64,000 nucleotides of DNA from SVTX01 sp051867975. Lineage in GTDB: Bacteria; Bacillota; Clostridia; Oscillospirales; CAG-272. Below, piece by piece: positions 59,050 to 64,000 of this stretch (positions are counted from its first letter, which is position 1; the number at the start of each line of letters is the position of its first letter). Location: assembly GCA_051867975.1 (NCBI GenBank), contig JBJDZM010000010.1, forward strand, positions 1 through 64,000, read 5' to 3'. The translations under genes and the position numbers were made by a program. The notes beneath the pieces are model-generated. The model was not told the origin of the DNA. It did not search any database and saw only the letters and a list, made by a program, of their open reading frames with translations.

Positions 59050-61143
59050 ATGACTAGTATTCCCGAGATATTCGGCTGTATGGTATTCAACGACGCGGTC
59101 ATGCGCCAAAGGCTCCCCAAGGACGTTTATAAGTCCCTGACCTATACTATCCAGACGGGCAAAACAATAGACGTCTCGATTGCAAACGTCGTCGCAAACG
59201 CGATGAAGGACTGGGCGGTCGAAAAAGGCGCAACGCACTACACTCACTGGTTCCAGCCTCTGACGAGCGTGACTGCCGAAAAGCACGACTCCTTTATCTC
59301 GCCTATCGGCGGAGACAAGGTAGTCATGGAATTTTCGGGCAAGGAGCTGATAAAGGGCGAGTCCGATGCCTCGTCGTTTCCCTCGGGCGGTCTGCGCGAG
59401 ACCTGTAACGCGCGAGGCTACACCGCGTGGGACCCCTCGTCCTACGCCTTCATAAAGGACAAAACGCTCTATATACCCACCGTCTTTTGCTCGTACACCG
59501 GCGACGCACTTGACACAAAAACTCCCCTGCTCCGTTCAATGGATGCGCTCAGCAATCAGGCACTCCGCATCCTCTCGCTGTTCGGCGACAATACCGCAAC
59601 GCGAGTCTCGACCTCGGTCGGCGCAGAGCAGGAATATTTCCTTGTAAATAAGGAATACTACGACAAGCGCGACGATCTGCTATACACGGGACGCACGCTC
59701 TTCGGCAACTCCGCGCCGAAAACACAGCAGCTTGAGGACCACTACTACGGACCGCTTAAAACCAACGTCTCCGAGTTCATGCACGAGCTTGACGAGGAGC
59801 TTTGGAAGCTCGGTATCACATCAAAGACCAAGCACAACGAGGTCGCCCCCTCTCAGCATGAGCTTGCGCCGATATATGTTACGACAAATGTCGCCGTCGA
59901 CCAGAATCTTATCGTCATGGAAATGATAAAAAGAGTCGCAGAGCGACACGGACTCGTCGCTCTTCTCCACGAAAAGCCCTACGCCGGCATAAACGGCTCG
60001 GGCAAGCACAACAATTGGTCAATTGGAACCGATACCGGCAAAAATCTGCTCTCGCCCGGCAAAAATCCTGCATCGAATACGCAGTTTTTGCTCGTTCTCT
60101 CGGCAATCATCAAGGCGGTCGACGACTATCAGGACCTGCTCCGTGTTTCGGTTGCAACCGCAGGAAACGACCACCGTCTCGGCGCGGACGAGGCACCCCC
60201 TGCCATCGTATCGATATTCCTCGGAGACGAGCTTGAGGAGTTAGTTGAGGCAATCGTCGGCGAGACAGACTACACCGACCGCGCGCGCCGCACAATGGAC
60301 CTCGGAGTGCCGAGCGTCCCGACCTTCCGTTACGACTCGACCGACCGAAACCGTACGTCCCCCTTTGCCTTTACGGGCAACAAATTTGAGTTTAGAATGG
60401 TTGGCTCGTCGCAAAACATAGCACTTGCCAACATCGTGATAAACTCAGCCGTCGCAAAGGTGTTCAGAGACTTTGCCGACACACTGACCGGCTCGGCGGA
60501 CATTGAGCGCGATGCAAGAGAGCTTATCAAGAACACGCTGAAGGCTCACAAGCGCATAATCTTCAACGGAAACGGCTACTCGCCAAAGTGGCGTGAGGAA
60601 GCAGAACGCCGCGGACTTCTCAACTTTAAGACCTCGGTTGACTCGCTCTCCTGCATGACCGCAGAGAAGAACATAGACCTCTTTACCTCACTCGGAGTAA
60701 TGAGCGAAGTCGAACTTCGCGCACGCGAGGAAATAATGTTTGAAAACTACTCGAACATCATCGACATCGAGGCTAAGACCATGGTCGATATCACAAACAA
60801 AAAAATCATTCCCGCAATAGAAAACTACATAGAAAAGCTTTGCCGCACGGCTAAGGACAAGCAGGATATATTCGGTTCAAACATCAATTCGGGACTTGAA
60901 CGCCGCGTTATCGCCGACCTCTCGTCGCTCGCAACCGAGGCGTTTGACATCGCCGTCAAGCTGAAATCCGCCGCCCAAACCGCCGAAAGCGAGGCTGACT
61001 TCAAGGTCTCCGCCTTCTCATACAAGGATAAGGTTATTCCCCTTATGAACAGGCTCCGCACGGCAGTAGACAAAGCCGAAACGATCGTCCCTTCCGACCT
61101 CTGGCCTCTGCCCTCGTATGGAGAGATGACGTTGAAGCAATAA
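59050..61143 (+). CDS. glnN: Type III glutamine synthetase
   Basis: A 697-residue enzyme of the GSIII family. It has the GSIII-specific N-terminal domain (SIPEIFGCMVFND), then AEKHDSFISPIGG, SVGAEQEYFLVNK (metal Glu), KHNEVAPSQHELAP and GINGSGKHNNWS (ammonium/ATP site). It makes glutamine from glutamate, ammonia and ATP. GSIII is about 700 residues, found in Bacteroidetes and many Clostridia, and matches in length. The start at 59050 is supported by AAAGGCGG. It is monocistronic behind a consensus promoter. Confidence 0.97.
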   Translation: MTSIPEIFGCMVFNDAVMRQRLPKDVYKSLTYTIQTGKTIDVSIANVVANAMKDWAVEKGATHYTHWFQPLTSVTAEKHDSFISPIGGDKVVMEFSGKELIKGESDASSFPSGGLRETCNARGYTAWDPSSYAFIKDKTLYIPTVFCSYTGDALDTKTPLLRSMDALSNQALRILSLFGDNTATRVSTSVGAEQEYFLVNKEYYDKRDDLLYTGRTLFGNSAPKTQQLEDHYYGPLKTNVSEFMHELDEELWKLGITSKTKHNEVAPSQHELAPIYVTTNVAVDQNLIVMEMIKRVAERHGLVALLHEKPYAGINGSGKHNNWSIGTDTGKNLLSPGKNPASNTQFLLVLSAIIKAVDDYQDLLRVSVATAGNDHRLGADEAPPAIVSIFLGDELEELVEAIVGETDYTDRARRTMDLGVPSVPTFRYDSTDRNRTSPFAFTGNKFEFRMVGSSQNIALANIVINSAVAKVFRDFADTLTGSADIERDARELIKNTLKAHKRIIFNGNGYSPKWREEAERRGLLNFKTSVDSLSCMTAEKNIDLFTSLGVMSEVELRAREEIMFENYSNIIDIEAKTMVDITNKKIIPAIENYIEKLCRTAKDKQDIFGSNINSGLERRVIADLSSLATEAFDIAVKLKSAAQTAESEADFKVSAFSYKDKVIPLMNRLRTAVDKAETIVPSDLWPLPSYGEMTLKQ

Positions 61144-61190
61144 AGAACGCGAGGACTTGTCGGGCGACCGTGCCTCCGTTCGATTCGTTT

Positions 61191-61246
61191 TGCGACAATC
61201 GAGACTGCATTTTTGGGTGCGACATCTCGGTTGTCGCACCATTTTT
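61191..61246 (+). terminator. Terminator with a competing longer stem
   Basis: GGTGCGACA (61216-61224) pairs with TGTCGCACC (61232-61240) and ATTTTT follows. An alternative stem TGCGACAATCGAGA (61191-61204) with TCTCGGTTGTCGCA (61225-61238, one mismatch) uses the same right arm. Confidence 0.75.
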
Positions 61247-61276
61247 AATATTTTTCAAATATTTTTATAAACCCTA

Positions 61277-61305
61277 TTTACAAACAAGAACATTTGTGCT
61301 ATAAT
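61277..61305 (+). promoter_or_regulatory. Sigma-A promoter of the SLOG-domain gene
   Basis: TTTACA (61277-61282), a 17-bp spacer and TATAAT (61300-61305). Confidence 0.85.
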
Positions 61306-61352
61306 GTACTCATAAAAGTTAAATCTGATGATAATTGAAGGGCGAATGGCAC

Positions 61353-61856
61353 ATGGCGACACAAAAAACACAATATCAAGAGCAAATAAAAACCGTCTGT
61401 TTTACAGGTCACAGGAACCTTGACACCTACTCGCCGTCCTCCGTCTCGAAAGCCCTGAACAAAGCCCTCCGCATGCTCATCTCCCACGGTGTAGAGTGCT
61501 TTATGGCAGGAGGCGCCCTCGGATTTGACACATTGGCGGCGCTCTGTGTCCTTGAACTCAAAGAGGAATTTCCCCATATATCGCTCGAATTGATACTTCC
61601 CTGCAAAAATCAAACGAAGATGTGGAGCGACTCAAACAAAACGATCTACAACGAGATACTCAAAGAAGCAGACAGCGTTGAATACGTCGCAGAAACATAT
61701 ACCGCAAACTGCATGCATGACCGCAACCGTCGGCTCGTCGACAAAAGCGACATGTGTGTTGCATTTTTTGAGCACAGCGGCGGAGGCACGGCGTACACCG
61801 TCGCCTACGCGCTAAAGCAGGGCAAAGAGGTAATTAATATCGCCGAGTTGATTTAA
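61353..61856 (+). CDS. SLOG-fold protein (YpsA/YoqJ-like)
   Basis: A 167-residue Rossmann-like protein: TVCFTGHRNL near the start, MAGGALGFDTLAA near 55-67, then LPCKNQTKMW and MCVAFFEHSGGGTAYTV near the end. These are the nucleotide-binding motifs of the SLOG superfamily (DprA/YpsA/YoqJ, DUF1273). YpsA-like proteins bind ADP-ribose-like or other nucleotide ligands; no catalytic role is established for this group. The start at 61353 follows GAAGGG; a TTG six codons earlier is possible. Confidence 0.85.
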   Translation: MATQKTQYQEQIKTVCFTGHRNLDTYSPSSVSKALNKALRMLISHGVECFMAGGALGFDTLAALCVLELKEEFPHISLELILPCKNQTKMWSDSNKTIYNEILKEADSVEYVAETYTANCMHDRNRRLVDKSDMCVAFFEHSGGGTAYTVAYALKQGKEVINIAELI

Positions 61857-61870
61857 AATCAAACCGCATT

Positions 61871-61900
61871 AAAAAAGTGAAGCCCCCGCTTCACTTTTTT
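61871..61900. terminator. Convergent terminator containing the birA stop codon
   Basis: AAAAAAGTGAAGC pairs with GCTTCACTTTTTT around CCCC. The birA stop codon lies within the right arm, and the T-runs serve both strands. Confidence 0.92.
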
Positions 61901-62631
61901 ATATTTCTGATACTGACTTCCCCCGTGCGAATGACAGCGCTTTCACTCTCACCGTCACGCAACAGTAAAAGTCCCCCGTCATCCGTAACGCCAAGCACCT
62001 CACCGCCGCCTATCATCTCGCCTGCGCTGAAAAGGTCAACGTGCGCCCCCGAGAGCATAAACCTCTCTCGGTATTCCTTCATATATTCACGGCGGGACGG
62101 ACAGTCGGCATTGTCGAGAAGAGCATCAACAATTCCGCCGATTATCGCCTGTCTCTGCTCTTCGTCTATCTCACCGATGCTTGCCGCAACACCTCGCAGC
62201 TCCTCGGGAAAATCATTCTTGCCGACATTTATCCCTATCCCGACGATTATCGCGTTTCTGTCGCCCACCGTGACCGTCTCGGTCAAAATTCCCGAGACCT
62301 TTCCCTGCTCACTGTATACGTCATTGACCCACTTTATCTTCATGCGCTCGCCCGTCGCGTTCTCAATCGCGGACGCGACCGCAACCGCCGCCGCGGTAGT
62401 GACCGATATCGCATCCGCCAGAGCCTTTTGCGTGAAATAGAGCAACGACATATATATTCCGCGTCCGCCGCGGCTCAAAAAACTCCGTCCGAGTCTTCCC
62501 CTGCCCGCGCTCTGCTCTCTCGCGACAAAAAGCACCGGCTCAAGACCCTTGCAAGAGAGCGCGTACCTCTTTGCCTCGGCGTTGGTCGAATCGATCGTGT
62601 CGTATTCAAAAATTTTGACCTTCCTGCGCAT
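61891..62631 (-). CDS. birA: Biotin-protein ligase (class I, no DNA-binding domain)
   Basis: A 246-residue ligase. The biotinyl-AMP loop GRGRLGR is at 43-49, KWVNDVY follows near 104-110, and a C-terminal SH3-like domain contains EVLGVTDDGGLLLLRDGE. It attaches biotin to carboxylase subunits. The N-terminal helix-turn-helix of Escherichia coli BirA is absent, so it cannot act as a repressor. GGAGAGAAAA fixes the start at 62631. Confidence 0.94.
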   Translation of the reverse strand: MRRKVKIFEYDTIDSTNAEAKRYALSCKGLEPVLFVAREQSAGRGRLGRSFLSRGGRGIYMSLLYFTQKALADAISVTTAAAVAVASAIENATGERMKIKWVNDVYSEQGKVSGILTETVTVGDRNAIIVGIGINVGKNDFPEELRGVAASIGEIDEEQRQAIIGGIVDALLDNADCPSRREYMKEYRERFMLSGAHVDLFSAGEMIGGGEVLGVTDDGGLLLLRDGESESAVIRTGEVSIRNIKK

Positions 62632-62661
62632 TTTTCTCTCCAAATCATTTTTTATACGCCA

Positions 62662-62690
62662 ATTATACCATTTTGAAGTTAATATGTCAA
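62662..62690 (-). promoter_or_regulatory. Consensus sigma-A promoter of birA
   Basis: Minus-strand TTGACA (plus 62685-62690), a 17-bp spacer and TATAAT (plus 62662-62667). Confidence 0.9.
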
Positions 62691-62729
62691 CAATGCTCGG
62701 CACAAGCGCAAAATGTTTTCAAAATATAC

Positions 62730-62758
62730 TTGATTTATGTCAAGAAATAGTTTATCAT
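62730..62758 (+). promoter_or_regulatory. Promoter of the FKBP lipoprotein gene
   Basis: TTGATT (62730-62735), a 17-bp spacer and TATCAT (62753-62758), about 30 bases before the start. Confidence 0.75.
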
Positions 62759-62789
62759 ATACCTTGTATTAACCGAAAGGAACGTAACC

Positions 62790-64000
62790 ATGAATAGAAT
62801 ACTTAAAAAAGTGATCCTGATAATTTCGGCATCGGCACTCCTGCTTTCAATGCTTGCAGGTTGCCAACCCGTCGAAAATGAGAGCGAAAGTGAAAGCGAA
62901 AGCGGCACCGAGTCCGAGACAACAGAAAGAGACTTTGATTATCTCTCGGCAAACATATCGGACTACATAACCCTCTCTCCCTCGGAATACAAAAACAACA
63001 CGGTCACCCTCGGCACACAATACATTATAACCGATGAGGATGTTGACGAATATATCAACGCACAGCTTTTCGAGAACAAAACCAAAACCAACGGAGACGA
63101 GCAGGTGACAGATCAGCCCATAAAGCTCGGCGACTCGGCGTTTATCTACTACACGGGATATCTTGACGGCGAGAAATTTGAGGGCGGCTCAAACGCCGAC
63201 AGTGATGAGCCTCACGAGCTTTCTATCGGGTCCGGTTCGTTTATTCCCGGCTTTGAAGACGGACTTGTTGGCGTTGTTCCAAATCAGACAAGCAAAGACT
63301 CTCCCTTCGAGCTTCACGTCACCTTCCCCGAAAGCTATCATTCGGCGGATCTCGCAGGTAAAGCCGTCGTCTTCAAGGTTTGGATCGAGTATATCGTTCA
63401 GTACACGATTCCCGAGTTTAACGACGATTTCGTCAAAGAAACTCTTAAGTTTGACGGAAACGCAGAAGAATACAGAGAAAACATAAAAAATGACCTTCAA
63501 AATGATGCGACTGAGGCGGCAGAGTCCGAGGCTCTTTCGGCAATTCTTAATAAGCTTATCGATGCTGCAGAGTTTCATGAATACCCCGAGCAGTCGATAA
63601 ACTATTGGTACAACGCATACGTAGACCAATATGAGTACTATATGCAGTATTACTCAATGTACGGCTACAAATTCGACTCGCTTGATGACTTTGTAAAAAT
63701 ATATCTCGGTCTTAAGGACGGCGAGGATTGGAAGGAAATAACCCGTGGATACGCAAAAGAGATAGTGGAAAACTCTCTTGTCTATTACGCGATCGCGGAC
63801 GAACAAAACTTTTCCGCGTCTGACGAAGAATTTGGTGCCGAGGCAAAAAGGCTTGCCGAATACTATTCTTCAAGCAGCAAGATCTACACGGTTGACGAGA
63901 TAATCGAAACGGTCGGCGAGTCGGCAATAAAGCAGAATATCATTTTCGAAAAGGTCGAAAATTTCATTATGGACAACTGCACAATAGAATATGAGGACGT
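62790..64000 (+). CDS. FKBP-type/trigger-factor-like lipoprotein, 3' end outside the window
   Basis: An open frame from the ATG at 62790 (GAAAGGAA upstream) to the window end, 403 codons without a stop. It has a lipoprotein signal with lipobox LAGC (Cys25), then an acidic Glu/Ser linker (about 30-45). An FKBP domain at about 105-200 contains YYTGYLDGEKFEGGSN and GSGSFIPGFEDGLVG. A helical C-terminal region follows, resembling the trigger-factor C-domain (PEFNDDFVKETLKFDGNAEE). It is probably an extracytoplasmic peptidyl-prolyl isomerase/chaperone anchored in the membrane. Confidence 0.9.
   Translation, partial: MNRILKKVILIISASALLLSMLAGCQPVENESESESESGTESETTERDFDYLSANISDYITLSPSEYKNNTVTLGTQYIITDEDVDEYINAQLFENKTKTNGDEQVTDQPIKLGDSAFIYYTGYLDGEKFEGGSNADSDEPHELSIGSGSFIPGFEDGLVGVVPNQTSKDSPFELHVTFPESYHSADLAGKAVVFKVWIEYIVQYTIPEFNDDFVKETLKFDGNAEEYRENIKNDLQNDATEAAESEALSAILNKLIDAAEFHEYPEQSINYWYNAYVDQYEYYMQYYSMYGYKFDSLDDFVKIYLGLKDGEDWKEITRGYAKEIVENSLVYYAIADEQNFSASDEEFGAEAKRLAEYYSSSSKIYTVDEIIETVGESAIKQNIIFEKVENFIMDNCTIEYED

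Overview
The window looks like a chromosomal segment of an anaerobic, spore-forming, Gram-positive Clostridia-type Firmicute, probably a host-associated one. The grounds are a full-length SpoIIE, consensus sigma-A promoters with 17-bp spacers, strong AGGAGG-type ribosome binding sites, type III glutamine synthetase, a rubrerythrin/ferritin pair, a Bce-type peptide-sensing module and a bile-salt-hydrolase-like amidase. No rRNA, CRISPR array, transposase or phage gene was seen. I cannot name the species.

Region 1 (65-15817, all minus strand) is a roughly 16-kb surface-polysaccharide operon. Transcription runs from a PglC-type initiating sugar transferase through an HpcH/HpaI aldolase, a D-2-hydroxyacid dehydrogenase and an asparagine-synthase-like amidotransferase. 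Next come six glycosyltransferases with two hexapeptide acetyltransferases and an EpsG/Wzy-type polymerase among them, then an HlpA-like glycosyltransferase and a Wzx flippase. Two genes are broken in frame at slippable repeats: a G14 tract in one acetyltransferase and a CT repeat in the amidotransferase. The operon lies just downstream of tRNA-Arg(CCG), behind a roughly 400-nt leader with several hairpins. It looks more AT-rich than the right half of the window.

Region 2 (16.2-24.0 kb) holds tRNA-Arg, an SDR oxidoreductase, tRNA-Gln(CTG) followed by a compact multi-stem element, an orphan membrane protein, and a response regulator/histidine kinase/ABC ATPase/FtsX permease module. Region 3 (24.1-29.8 kb, minus) is a dedicated exogenous-fatty-acid operon: TetR, FakA, PlsX, DegV/FakB, a GNAT-fold acyltransferase and a private acyl carrier protein. 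Region 4 (30-35.3 kb) covers metal, redox and stress functions: ZIP transporter, rubrerythrin, ferritin, HxlR with an NAD(P)H-binding reductase, and a zinc-macrodomain with a class M sirtuin.

Region 5 (35.3-42.2 kb, minus) holds small enzymes, a CDP-alcohol phosphatidyltransferase, a lipoprotein, a membrane-anchored choloylglycine-hydrolase-like amidase and a TetR-controlled ABC-2 exporter. Region 6 (42.4-53.8 kb, plus) holds a D-2-hydroxyacid (lactate-type) dehydrogenase, an O-antigen-ligase-like protein, a Wzz-like chain-length regulator, a striking single-chain fusion of an MFS sugar transporter to a GH2 glycosidase, an asymmetric heterodimeric ABC exporter and an Asn/Gln/Ser repeat protein. 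Region 7 (53.9-64 kb) holds a GntR-controlled ABC-2 module, spoIIE, glnN, a SLOG-fold protein, birA and the start of an FKBP-domain lipoprotein that runs off the end.

The strongest candidates for new biology are the MFS-GH2 fusion (46568-49582), the FakA-PlsX-FakB-GNAT-ACP operon (24093-29650) and the repeat-mediated on/off state of polysaccharide-modifying genes.
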